48,628 bases of DNA from Chloroflexota bacterium (GCA_024275195.1 JAJRZP010000093.1:1-48628), one strand, 5' to 3'; shown: positions 35,813-47,013, numbered from the stretch's first letter. Notes: a model not told the origin generated them from the sequence alone. Program-made: numbers and translations.

Positions 35813-36577
35813 ATGGGTCTGGTTCTGTTGCAAAAAAAGCGAGTACTAATCGCTATTTCGCTGGTTGCTGCGATATTCGCAGTTACAGCCGCGTGTGGGT
35901 CAGAAACCGCAACACCTTCGACTGGTGGCAGTGATCCGATCGCGGCTGGAACGCAATCCACAGCGGACACAACTTCGCCGACGTCAAGTGGGGCAGCACA
36001 GGTCAACCCGACTAGAAAATCGGCAACAGAGTCACCGTCGGCAGATTCAACAGCGAAAGTTGCCGAACAATCTGACCCAACTCCGGAGCCAACCGAACCA
36101 CCTCTGATCAATACTCCGGGGCCTGTAGCCAACATCGCTCCCGATTTCACACTCCCGTCAATTCAGGGACCCGAGTACACACTGACCCAGTTCCGTGGTG
36201 AGAAGCCGGTTGCGATCGTTTTCTATCGTGCCTACTGGTGAGCATTTTGCAGAGAGCAACTCGGGAAGTTGCAAAGATCATTAGACGAACTGGATGCCAG
36301 TGGCGTACAGGTTCTGGCGATTAGCACCGACAATCTGGAAGGGCCCGCATCACTCGCTGCTGCCCAGGGTTACGAATTTCCGATTCTCTACACCTCGCTC
36401 GATTCGTCTATACCCGAAGAGTACGGCGTGTTTGATCTGTTCGGAGATGGGCTTGCCTCGGCATCGGTGTTCCTAATTGACAAAAACGGAGAAATCGCGT
36501 GGCAGAGCATCGGTCTCAACTACACGCATCAGGTTGAGGCTGCCGAGATTATCGACCAAGTTGAAAAACTAGGCTGA
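35813..36577 (+). CDS. Peroxiredoxin-like lipoprotein with in-frame TGA (predicted selenoprotein)
   Basis: 254 residues from ATG at 35813 when TGA 36239-36241 is read as selenocysteine (U143). The N-terminus is a signal peptide with lipobox VTAAC (C28), then about 70 Ser/Thr/Pro-rich residues, then an AhpC/TSA domain from about 105 (IAPDFTLPSIQGPEYTLTQF). The active site reads AIVFYRAYW-U-AFCREQL. In homologues it is FYRGxWCPFC, so U replaces the peroxidatic Cys and C146 is the second thiol. The fold then continues (GVQVLAISTDN, FPILYTSLDSSIPEEYGVF, ASVFLIDKNGEIAW). A SECIS-like hairpin follows the TGA. Likely role: peroxide reduction outside the membrane. Sec peroxiredoxins are known; a lipoprotein form is less usual. 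A Cys-less paralogue follows. Confidence 0.92.
36245..36276 (+). promoter_or_regulatory. SECIS-like hairpin of the peroxiredoxin gene
   Basis: The upper stem CAACT (36257-36261) pairs with AGTTG (36267-36271) around the loop CGGGA (36262-36266), which begins 20 nt after the TGA. A lower stem TTTTG/CAAAG adds five pairs below a 7-nt 5' bulge. Loop and distance match the DUF3179 hairpin (CGGGT, 20 nt). Confidence 0.75.
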
Positions 36578-36605
36578 ACACAGTGCTGCGAAATTCTGAG
36601 ATCTG

Positions 36606-37301
36606 GTGATTTGGCTCCACAGCGTCGATAATTCCTTCGTGCATTTGTTTTTTCAAAAACCTCTGTGGACGCTGATCGTTCTAACGCTAATTCCGATAGT
36701 CGTGGCTTGCACTGGTTCGTTGCCTACGGACTCGACATCTTTGCCAATCACCAACCCGACCATCGCAAATCCCACTCCTACATCCGGGATAGCTGAAGGC
36801 GACACATCGAAGATAGAATCGGAACAGGCTGCACCAGTAGTACCTTGGGCTCCGGTGTTCTCGGTCTCGACAGTTGACGGAGAAAACCTGCGACTTGACG
36901 ATCTGCTTGGTTCAGTTCCCGTCTACCTCGTATTCATTCCAACTTCGACAGATCCAACCGACCGGTCACAGATGAGCCGTATCCAGGCTCAGATCGATTC
37001 ATTCGAAAAGCTGGAGACCGAAGTTGTGGTTGTGGTTTCCGATCTACCCACACGGGTTGTCGAGATGAGAGATGAGTTAAGCCTCGGCTTCGCATTGATA
37101 GCCGATCCACTGAACGTTATTTCGGGCGATTGGCAGGTTTTCGACGGGGGCAATGACGGCAGTGCCACTCCGGCGAGTTTTGTTTTCGACGCACTTGGAA
37201 CTCTGGTGGCGCGACTAGTCGCGGCAGAACCTGACGATCGCCCGTCCGTCGTCGAAGTACTGAACGTGATAGAAGAGTCGCTCAGCACCGGCGCGCTCTA
37301 G
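36606..37301 (+). CDS. Thioredoxin-fold lipoprotein, peroxiredoxin paralogue lacking catalytic Cys/Sec
   Basis: 231 residues from GTG at 36606. The signal peptide ends in the lipobox IVVAC (C35), followed by a Thr/Pro-rich linker. The domain aligns with the preceding peroxiredoxin: VPVYLVFIPTSTDPTDRSQM against PVAIVFYRAYW-U-AFCREQL, then a VVVVVSDLPTRVVEMRDELSLGFALIADP block and ASFVFDALGTLVARL. Asp/Thr occupy the U and C positions, so no redox activity is expected. It may be a binding or structural partner of the Sec enzyme. It lies 28 nt downstream in the same direction, and its stop shares CTAG with the convergent DUF1015 gene. Confidence 0.75.
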   Translation: MIWLHSVDNSFVHLFFQKPLWTLIVLTLIPIVVACTGSLPTDSTSLPITNPTIANPTPTSGIAEGDTSKIESEQAAPVVPWAPVFSVSTVDGENLRLDDLLGSVPVYLVFIPTSTDPTDRSQMSRIQAQIDSFEKLETEVVVVVSDLPTRVVEMRDELSLGFALIADPLNVISGDWQVFDGGNDGSATPASFVFDALGTLVARLVAAEPDDRPSVVEVLNVIEESLSTGAL

Positions 37302-38599
37302 AGCCGATCACCAAACCGTTGGATCACCGCGCCAGCAGGCGGTTTCGGGTAGAAATTCGTAGCCTTCGCAGGTAACCGCCAACCACGCGTGACTATCGAG
37401 ACAAACTCATCCAGCGGTACCGGACGCATAATGAACGCCATTCGTGCGGTACCGCTTTCGATTTGCCGAGCGATAAGCCCTGCATCGTGGTGAGGACTGA
37501 TAATCGCCTCCTCACGTTCTTCTGTTATCGCGGGCCTGAATACGTATGTGTGGAGCCGTGAATACTCAGAGTTATCAAGAGAATTATTGGCTGGAGGAGG
37601 CGATTTCATTCGAGCGATATGGAACTTGCCTGGCTCTTTTGAAAACAGCCCAAACACCACTTCATCGCCCTGTCTCTCACCAAGTGCCACCGAGAACTCT
37701 TCGATCTGAGCATCGGTCGCAAGCCCTTTGCTTGTATCGGGTAACCATTCTTCAAGATCGCTACTGGCCTCGACTGATTCTAAGATCGCTGCAAATTCTT
37801 CATCCGTCGCCGATTCAACGAGTCGGTGATAGCCACGGGTTATCAGTCCCGGCTCGTCAAACGAGACCATCAGCATCATTCGGAAGTTAATCGACTCATC
37901 GGGATCGACTTCTCGCTCGGCACGCACACTTCCTCGATACCGGAGTGCCGCCTCGTAACGGTGATGTCCGTCGGCAATGAATATCTCGGCATCTTTCAAC
38001 GCGGCCTGCAGCACGCCAATCGTTCCGGGGTCCGAAACCCTCCAGAGCCGGAGCATCGGCATGTCCGGAGGAGTGAACACAGCGGTTGGCGCTCCACCGG
38101 CGATCGCTCTGACAAGGTTGCCCACACTCGATCGTAGATCGTCGCGGTAGATCACCAGCAGCGGGCTGTAGTTCGATTGCGCCGAGCCCATCAGTCTTAC
38201 CCGGTCGGCTACCCACTCGGTACGGGTTCCCTCATGAGGGAGCACAACTTTCTGGTCGTAGTCCTCGAGCCGTACTGCGGCAACGAAACCACGCCGTTTC
38301 AGTACCTGCCCTTGGAACTCGAACTCTTCTTCAGTCACGTAAATCGAAGGCGCTTCTTCGTGCTTAAGCACACCGGAATCGGTCCATGCCTGTTCTGTTT
38401 CAGCGGCCTTCTCATATGGATCGTCCGACATCCCGCGTCGCGCAAGCTCGAGCCGAACGATGTTGTACGGAGAACGGTCGTACAACTCCTGCTGGAGCTG
38501 GGGAGTTATCACGTCGAAGGGCGGGCAGACGTGAAGACTGACGTCACCAGCTATTTCGGGATTGTAGCGGACCGCCCTGAAGGGTTGAATATCTGCCAT
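37298..38599 (-). CDS. DUF1015 family protein
   Basis: 433 residues from the ATG at 38599, where conserved sequence starts (MADIQPFRAVRYNPEIAGD). Family landmarks are CPPFDVITPQLQQELYDRSPYNIVRLEL, LPHEGTRTEWVADRVRLM, FIADGHHRYEAALRY and MMLMVSFDEPGL. The ADGHHRYE segment resembles a ParB/serine-kinase-like nucleotide site, and some DUF1015 members have been linked to free-serine kinase activity; function here is unproven. An upstream ATG (38650) adds an unconserved 17 residues. Divergent from ligA; both directions of the gap contain GCTATACTCG, possible -10 elements. Confidence 0.9.
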   Translation of the reverse strand: MADIQPFRAVRYNPEIAGDVSLHVCPPFDVITPQLQQELYDRSPYNIVRLELARRGMSDDPYEKAAETEQAWTDSGVLKHEEAPSIYVTEEEFEFQGQVLKRRGFVAAVRLEDYDQKVVLPHEGTRTEWVADRVRLMGSAQSNYSPLLVIYRDDLRSSVGNLVRAIAGGAPTAVFTPPDMPMLRLWRVSDPGTIGVLQAALKDAEIFIADGHHRYEAALRYRGSVRAEREVDPDESINFRMMLMVSFDEPGLITRGYHRLVESATDEEFAAILESVEASSDLEEWLPDTSKGLATDAQIEEFSVALGERQGDEVVFGLFSKEPGKFHIARMKSPPPANNSLDNSEYSRLHTYVFRPAITEEREEAIISPHHDAGLIARQIESGTARMAFIMRPVPLDEFVSIVTRGWRLPAKATNFYPKPPAGAVIQRFGDRL

Positions 38600-38673
38600 A
38601 AAAAGTTCTACAAAATAGGAAAAGCGATAGGGAATGTGGAGCCGATCCACATAGTCCGATAAACGAGTATAGC

Positions 38674-38778
38674 CCTACTTGCAACAGGCGACTCTCAGTA
38701 CGGTGTGATCAAACCGGCGAATGAGCACCGACTATTCAGACGCAGTTGCAGCTTGTGGGCGTTGCTATACTCGGCACA
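38674..38778. promoter_or_regulatory. Possible divergent -10 elements between DUF1015 gene and ligA
   Basis: TATACT occurs within GCTATACTCG on the plus strand near 38765-38774 and, on the opposite strand, within GCTATACTCG near 38665-38674. Each points toward the adjacent gene. No convincing -35 box sits at 16-18 nt, so this is weak. A small palindrome (GCGCC-ATGAT-GGCGC, about 38805) follows before ligA. Confidence 0.3.
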
Positions 38779-38786
38779 CCATTTAA

Positions 38787-40961
<2,175 letters not shown>

Positions 40962-41006
40962 CCTGCTCACTGTCCCTCCAGTGTATGAGTGCCGGAGGAT
41001 TTCATA

Positions 41007-43082
41007 TTGGTCACACCGTCAATCGCATCTGCACAGGTGAGTATCGTGCAGTTCTCGTTTGCTGCGGATCTCCTTGGAGCACCGCAACCTGTAAAGGTCT
41101 GTATCAGCGGACTCGAATTCCCCGGAGAGGTGATTGTCGCCAATCGCTGACAGCCAGAGTTCGGCGGGAAACTGACCGGAATTTCAATGTTCAGGCTTGT
41201 GCTGCTCCAGACCAGTTCAGGTCCCTCGCCAGCAGAGATATCCGACCGACGTATCTATGTTGCGATTTACGGAGATCCAGTCGCTTCTGAGACAGGCACA
41301 GACATCAGAGAAGTACAGGCAACTTACAGCACTGACCGTTCCGCACCGAGAACCGGGCATTCTTTGGACGCAGATATTCAGGCTTTACGTGGTGTGCGTC
41401 AGAACTATGCTGAGATGGCCGACCCCGGACTGAGCCGTATCACCGCAGCGATCGCCGAGTACGAATCGAGAGTCAATGCGTCGCTGGCAGAAGAATTCCA
41501 TGACAGATGGAAGTCTGGAGCGATCATTGCCGCCGAATCTGTGGTGAAACCCCCTGCTCCACCCAACCAGATTTTTCTGCTTGATAGCCCCGAGGCGTGG
41601 CTGGAGGTGTCAGCCGCCAACCTACTCGACCACTCCCGATTCGTGGCAACACACTCGATGCTCTTGAGGGTTTTCGAAGATCTACAAAAAGGGCAGCTTG
41701 AGGTTGCGAAAGAGAGCTTGCGAAAGTTGTGCAACCTGCGGCTTGACGAGTCAACGCCGCTCGATCTCATCCACACTCGACTTTCAGGTAGCTCTCACAA
41801 AATCAGTGGCAGTGACCTTGTCGATCTGTTGATTCACGATCAGGCGTATCCGCCCTCGGTCGCAATACTGTGGCTAATCGTCTACGTGTGCAGCAGCAAT
41901 TCAGAGTTAAAACTAATAAGTGAGCCTGACACGCCCGAGTTTATGTCGAACGACAACCTTGCAGAGTTCTGTTTTGCTGATTGCTCTTTCGAGAATATTG
42001 ACTCGCTACGATCGACGAAATCCAATGAATGGGATGCGGTATTGCCGTTTCTGAGACTCATCACACCACATGCCAGATCAACGCGATTTGGCGGCGGCCG
42101 CCAAACTGATATACAGGAATTCGTTGTCCAGCTGGCGACCCTCGCCAACCGCCGGCGAATTTCTTCGCCGGTGATGCAATCTTTGGAAATTGCCGCGGTA
42201 GCACGAAACCGTCCTCTGACACACGATGACATGCGGCTGGGTGAGGTTCTCAGCGCGGATTCATGGCTTGAGTACGTGCTAAGAGCAAGGGACATTTTCG
42301 GAACGGTTGCCAGTTTACGAGCCTCGCTGGCTCGTGCGGCGTCACACTGGCTGGCAATCGAATCTGCACCCGACATGGAACGCACAATCACCTATCTCGA
42401 CCAGATCGAATTCGGACGCGTAGATCACGCACTCGCAGTTGAGCGGCATCTACTCAGGTCGAGGTGCGAGCTGACAACACTCATCGAGAACCCTGCAAAT
42501 TGGCTGTCGACGCAGGATGAGTTCGAACGTTGGCGACAGGACTACCGGCGGGCGTATCTGGAGGATCATGCAGAAAAGCAGGTTCGTAACAGACAACTCC
42601 AAGAACTGATTTACTCGACTGGCAAGACAGTCGCCGAGATCGAGCTTCTTGAGCAGATTGAGGTTATCCAGCTTGGGACGATCAATGAGATCGTGGAGAT
42701 GTGGAACGAAACAATCCGATTGTTCAAAGTCTGCGAAAGTGACGGTGCTGACATCCAACTGATTGATGAATCGGTCTGCCCTGAGTGCCGGGTTCGACTC
42801 GGTCAGCCTTCCAATCACACCGACCTAACCGATATGATTTCTGAGATAGACCGACTATTCGGCGGATTTCGTGATCGACTGGCGTCGGTCGTTTCAGGAA
42901 TGGTGATTGAATCATCCACTCCCGACAAACTTCTTAGCCTGTTCCGGCTAAATTACGCTGGTGACCTGTCTGATCTCGCGAACGTTCTCGACGATAAGGT
43001 CATATCCTTTCTGAACGATTTGTTCGGTGAATCTGATAGACCAAGTGGAAATACGGGCGATTGGGCGTCTCCTCACTTTTAG
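41007..43082 (+). CDS. Unrecognised large protein with an in-frame TGA near its N-terminus
   Basis: GGAGG lies 9 nt before TTG at 41007. The frame runs 47 codons to TGA at 41148-41150 and continues uninterrupted to 43082: 691 residues if the TGA is read. Alternatively the protein starts at ATG 41187 (631 residues). The N-terminal part is beta-rich (VSIVQFSFAADLLG, CISGLEFPGEVIVANR). The bulk is alpha-helical with no membrane segment, and a lone CPECRVRLG knuckle sits near the C-terminus. I recognise no family or NTPase motif. The TGA context (NR-x-QPEFGGK) has no redox motif. It is open to three readings: nonsense or assembly error, a Sec codon, or a separate short ORF. pth overlaps the 3' end by 22 nt. 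Confidence 0.6.
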
Positions 43083-43717
43083 AAAAACTGTTCCCGAGTG
43101 GCAGTGGTGGTGGATCGGAAGGTCCACCATGGATTGTTGTCGGGCTCGGCAACCCCGGTGCTGAGTACAGGAATACCCGCCACAACGTTGGGTGGTGGTG
43201 CATGGACGAACTCGTCCGTCGCACGGGTGTCGAACTGAACCGTAAACGCAAGGAACTGCGATTCGCCGAAACCGAACTCGGTGGTACGACGGTTGTACTC
43301 GCTTACCCTCGGACATTCATGAATCGATCGGGATTGGCGCTCAACTATCTCACCAATCGATTCAAGACCGACCACGATAAAATCCTGATCGTTACTGACG
43401 ACATAAACCTCAACCCCGGTTCCGTGCGTATCAGGAAAAAGGGTGGCCCCGGAGGACACAATGGGCTGAAGTCGATCATAACCACGCTCGGTACGAACGA
43501 GTTCCCAAGGGTACGAATTGGAGTAGGAAATCCCGACTCGTCTGCAGAGCAGGTCGATCACGTACTAGGTACGTTCGAACCCGAGACGCGTGATCTGGTC
43601 AAAGCAGCTTCAATCCGTGCCGCTGACGCCATTACGATGATCGTAAGCGGTGAGTTTGAAAACGCGATGAACAAATACAACGCCAGAAACAACGGCGAGA
43701 CCTCGATATCGACATGA
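43061..43717 (+). CDS. pth: Peptidyl-tRNA hydrolase
   Basis: Recycles peptidyl-tRNA released from stalled ribosomes. 218 residues from TTG at 43061, including a short Gly-rich N-terminal extension before WIVVGLGNPGAEYRNTRHNVGWW. The catalytic His is in TRHNVGW, the Asn in TFMNRSG and the Asp in VTDDINLNPG. GGPGGHNGLKSII and RVRIGVGNP complete the family pattern. It overlaps the preceding gene by 22 nt and the next by 4 nt (ATGA), so it sits inside an operon. Confidence 0.96.
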   Translation: MGVSSLLEKLFPSGSGGGSEGPPWIVVGLGNPGAEYRNTRHNVGWWCMDELVRRTGVELNRKRKELRFAETELGGTTVVLAYPRTFMNRSGLALNYLTNRFKTDHDKILIVTDDINLNPGSVRIRKKGGPGGHNGLKSIITTLGTNEFPRVRIGVGNPDSSAEQVDHVLGTFEPETRDLVKAASIRAADAITMIVSGEFENAMNKYNARNNGETSIST

Positions 43718-45864
43718 TGCCGTTTGGCAGTTCCTCGAATCGATCGCGTCGCGCAATTTTCAGAGTCGTCGCTACAGCCTCTCTCACCAGCCTGACACTA
43801 ATCGTTGTCGCCTGTCAGGGTGTGCAGAATACCGACGATCCTCTGTCTTCAACTGCTACCGCCGTGCCGACCGTAGTGAGTCTACCGACTGCGACATCGA
43901 CACCGTCTCCCACCCCGAGTCCGGAGACAAATATTCCTCCCGCGGCAACCGTCTTACCGTCCGCACCAGATGTTCCGCCCACTGTCGTCGCACAGAAACC
44001 TCCGACACCGACTCCAGTTCTTCTATCCGCAACAACCGTCCCGGCTCCCTCAAACACCGTGGTTGCCGACCCGACAGCTACTCCGTCGCCGCCTGCCACC
44101 CCGAAAGCCGTTTTCGTCCCGGCACTCGCAGAACCCGACATTCCTGTTGCGCCAGACCGCGATCTACAGGAATTAGGACGACGACTGGTCAAGGGCTACG
44201 TGGAACCAGAAACAGCCCTCCCTTCCGTGCCTCTTACCGTAGGCCAGCAGGTAGATTTCTGGGTGAATCGGGACGCAGGGAACGTCATGATCAACGGTGA
44301 GGTTTCACACATCTCTGATCACGTCTACTGGATATTTGAGCGCGGATACGAGCCTGATCCGGCCGCGATCGCAGAAGTTGCGAGGAAATTCGAGACCGAA
44401 GTCTGGCCGGCAGTAACCAACGTATTTAGCACACCTCTCATGCCGGGTATCGATGGCGATGATCGAATTGTTGTCTATACAACCGTGCTGAGGACCGGTG
44501 TTGCCGGGTATTTCTCGTCAGCCGATTCCTACCCCGAGGAAATTCGGCCACATTCGAATCAACGAGAAGCGCTGTACATGTCGGCCAACCGAATCGATCT
44601 CACCAGCACCGAATATCTCAGTGTGCTCGCCCACGAGTTGCAGCACGCAACTCACTTCGCTGCCGATAACGGTGAGGAATCCTGGGTAAACGAAGGGCTA
44701 TCAGAGATCGCCGCCGACCTCGCCGGATTCGCACGATCAGCAGTTTCGTCGTTCGTTCGGGCGCCTGCCACATCCCTTACAGCATGGGCTCAGGATATCG
44801 GCGTGTCCGCGGCAAACTATGGCGCGGCGAACCTGTTCTTCGCTTTCCTCGCGACAGACTATGGTGGCAATGACATGCTGGCAGCGGTCTCTCGAAATCA
44901 GGAAGACGGCATCAGCTCGATAGATAGCGCGCTGGCCGAACAAGGGTTCGATGCTAGTGCCAACGATGTCTTTGCCGACTGGCTTGTTGCCAACTACCTG
45001 AGCACGAACGAAGGACCCTACGGTTACGAAAATATCTACATTCCACCAGTGAGGAACATCTATAAAAGAGCACCTGATTCGCTGAGTGGGTCGGTCAGAT
45101 CGTACGGGGCCGACTATTTGGTGACCTCAAGCGGATCGGGCAGCATAACCGTCGAATTCAGCGGCGAGCCCGAGACATCTCTCCTGAACTCTGCGCCATA
45201 TTCTGGCGCAACCTGCTGGTGGTCGAACCAGGGGGACTCTATCGACTCAACACTTACCAGGGTTGTCGATCTCAGATCGGTCGATTCGGCAACGCTCAAG
45301 TACTGGGTCGACTACAAAATCGAGGAGTTCTGGGACTACGGCTATTTGATGGTCTCGGTCGATGACGGCACGACGTGGGACATTCTCCACACTGAACGCG
45401 CAATTAACTACAACCCGAATGGGAATGCCTACGGTGCGGGTATCACGGGGACGAGTCTTGGCTGGGTTCAGGACTCTGTCGATCTCACCAACTACACCGG
45501 CCAGCAGGTTTTACTGAGATTCGAGTACGTCACTGACGATGCCGTGTTCTCGGTAGGTGCCTGTTTCGACAACTTCGAGATTCCCGAAATAGGGTGGTCG
45601 GACGACACTGCTACTGCTGGAGATTGGGTTGCGAATGGTTTCGCCCGGGTTGAGGAGACGGTTCCGACGCAGTATCTCGTCCAGGTGATCCACGAAAAAG
45701 CGGTAGGCGATCCGATCGTTTATCAGGTTCCGGTCGGAGCAAATGGAATGGGGGCGCTGACAGTCGAGAATGTCGGCGAAGACGATCTGGTCGTTGCGGT
45801 AGTTAGCGCTGTTACCCGGCAATCGACCCGCCCGACGGAATACACTTTGAGCATCGTTCCCTGA
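43714..45864 (+). CDS. Secreted lipoprotein zinc metalloprotease, immune-inhibitor-A (M6)-like
   Basis: 716 residues. Signal peptide and lipobox IVVAC (C34), then about 100 residues rich in Thr/Pro/Ser that should span the envelope, then a metallopeptidase domain with HELQH at 307-311 (zinc ligands and catalytic Glu) and a downstream NEGLSEIAAD that can give the third ligand. The C-terminal third resembles the jelly-roll part of InhA proteases: CWWSNQGDSIDSTLTRVVDL, LMVSVDDGTTWDILHTE and LRFEYVTDDAVFSVGACFDN. Likely an exoprotease anchored on the surface, attacking extracellular protein. Its ATG ATG start overlaps the pth stop. Confidence 0.88.
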   Translation: MMPFGSSSNRSRRAIFRVVATASLTSLTLIVVACQGVQNTDDPLSSTATAVPTVVSLPTATSTPSPTPSPETNIPPAATVLPSAPDVPPTVVAQKPPTPTPVLLSATTVPAPSNTVVADPTATPSPPATPKAVFVPALAEPDIPVAPDRDLQELGRRLVKGYVEPETALPSVPLTVGQQVDFWVNRDAGNVMINGEVSHISDHVYWIFERGYEPDPAAIAEVARKFETEVWPAVTNVFSTPLMPGIDGDDRIVVYTTVLRTGVAGYFSSADSYPEEIRPHSNQREALYMSANRIDLTSTEYLSVLAHELQHATHFAADNGEESWVNEGLSEIAADLAGFARSAVSSFVRAPATSLTAWAQDIGVSAANYGAANLFFAFLATDYGGNDMLAAVSRNQEDGISSIDSALAEQGFDASANDVFADWLVANYLSTNEGPYGYENIYIPPVRNIYKRAPDSLSGSVRSYGADYLVTSSGSGSITVEFSGEPETSLLNSAPYSGATCWWSNQGDSIDSTLTRVVDLRSVDSATLKYWVDYKIEEFWDYGYLMVSVDDGTTWDILHTERAINYNPNGNAYGAGITGTSLGWVQDSVDLTNYTGQQVLLRFEYVTDDAVFSVGACFDNFEIPEIGWSDDTATAGDWVANGFARVEETVPTQYLVQVIHEKAVGDPIVYQVPVGANGMGALTVENVGEDDLVVAVVSAVTRQSTRPTEYTLSIVP

Positions 45865-45906
45865 GCGTCTGTAGCACTCTGGAAGAATTTAATCCAAGAT
45901 CAAGTT

Positions 45907-45921
45907 GGAGCAACCACGATT
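45907..45921 (+). promoter_or_regulatory. Ribosome binding site and ATT start codon of the OYE gene
   Basis: GGAG, an 8-nt spacer, then ATT leading directly into the conserved SKLFSPLKIRG sequence. No NTG start is available upstream in frame. Confidence 0.6.
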
Positions 45922-47013
45922 AGCAAGCTATTCAGCCCTCTGAAAATTCGAGGCGAGACCATCCCGAACCGCGTCTTTGTTTCGCCCATGTGCCAGTACT
46001 CGAGCGATACCGATGGTATGGCAACCGATTGGCACATGGTTCATCTTGGCACGCGTGCAACTGGTGGTGCCGGAATGGTTATGGCTGAAGCGACAGCCGT
46101 GCGGGACGAGGGCAGGATTTCACAGTGGGATCAGGGCATCTGGTCAGACGCCCACGTCGATGCACTGCGCCCGATGACGGCCTTTATCTCATCACAAGGC
46201 TCGATTCCAGCAGTTCAGTTGGCTCACGCCGGTCGCAAGGCGGCACACGCGGCTCCGTGGATTGGAACGGGTTACCTGGGTGAAGAGGGCGAGGGCTGGG
46301 TTCCGGTTGCTCCGAGTGCGATTCCTTACGATGAACATTCAGGAATGCCGCAAGAACTTTCAACAAATGAAATCGCCGACATTGTTACTGCCTTCGCAGA
46401 TGGTGCCGCACGCTCAGTCGATGCTGGATACAGGGTTATCGAGCTACACATGGCTCACGGATATCTCGGCTGTGAGTTCCTTTCACCACTCTCAAATCGA
46501 CGTACCGACGAGTATGGCGGGTCACTTGAAAACAGGTCGAGATTCGCACTCGATGTGATAAATGCCGTTCGGGGCGCTGTGCCTGATTCGGTTCCACTGT
46601 TCACCCGTATTTCCGCTACCGAGTATGTGGAGGGCGGCTGGGATCTTGAGCAGTCGATTAAACTTACGGAGTGGATGAAAGATGCCGGGGTCGATCTGGT
46701 CGACTGTTCATCCGGCGGAAACTCACCCGATCAGCAGATGACCGCCGAGCCGAACTATCAGGTGCCATTTGCTGCAGAGATTCGTGAGCGGACAGGGATT
46801 CTGACCGGTGCGGTAGGTCTAATTACTGAAGCTGAGCAGGCAGAGGCAATTCTTGTTGACGGGGAGGCCGATGCAATTTTCATCGGGCGCGAACTGCTCA
46901 GAAATCCGTACTGGCCCCGCTACGCCCAGGCACAACTCGATGGTGAAGCTCCGTGGCCCGACCAGTACATCCGCTCCGCCTTCAACGGCACATACACTGG
47001 GCCGATCGGATAG
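45919..47013 (+). CDS. NADH:flavin oxidoreductase, old yellow enzyme family (ATT start proposed)
   Basis: 364 residues, an FMN TIM-barrel ene-reductase of the YqjM/xenobiotic-reductase type. From ATT at 45919 the protein opens (M)SKLFSPLKIRGETIPNRVFV, then SPMCQYS, as the family does. Further landmarks are QLAHAGRKA, the substrate-binding HMAHGYLGCEFLSPLSNRRTDEYGGSLENR, DCSSGG and a phosphate site near FIGRELLRNPYW. No ATG/GTG/TTG lies in this frame between the previous gene's stop and the internal Met at 45988 (in PMCQYS), which would cut off the first beta strand. GGAG (45907-45910) is 8 nt before the ATT. Substrate unknown. Confidence 0.93.
   Translation: MSKLFSPLKIRGETIPNRVFVSPMCQYSSDTDGMATDWHMVHLGTRATGGAGMVMAEATAVRDEGRISQWDQGIWSDAHVDALRPMTAFISSQGSIPAVQLAHAGRKAAHAAPWIGTGYLGEEGEGWVPVAPSAIPYDEHSGMPQELSTNEIADIVTAFADGAARSVDAGYRVIELHMAHGYLGCEFLSPLSNRRTDEYGGSLENRSRFALDVINAVRGAVPDSVPLFTRISATEYVEGGWDLEQSIKLTEWMKDAGVDLVDCSSGGNSPDQQMTAEPNYQVPFAAEIRERTGILTGAVGLITEAEQAEAILVDGEADAIFIGRELLRNPYWPRYAQAQLDGEAPWPDQYIRSAFNGTYTGPIG

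Noticed and set aside
41148-41150. Calling this TGA a fourth selenocysteine codon
   Set aside because: No Cys-type motif around it, no homologue to align, and the nearby hairpin starts only 11 nt after the TGA. Kept as a question, not a call.
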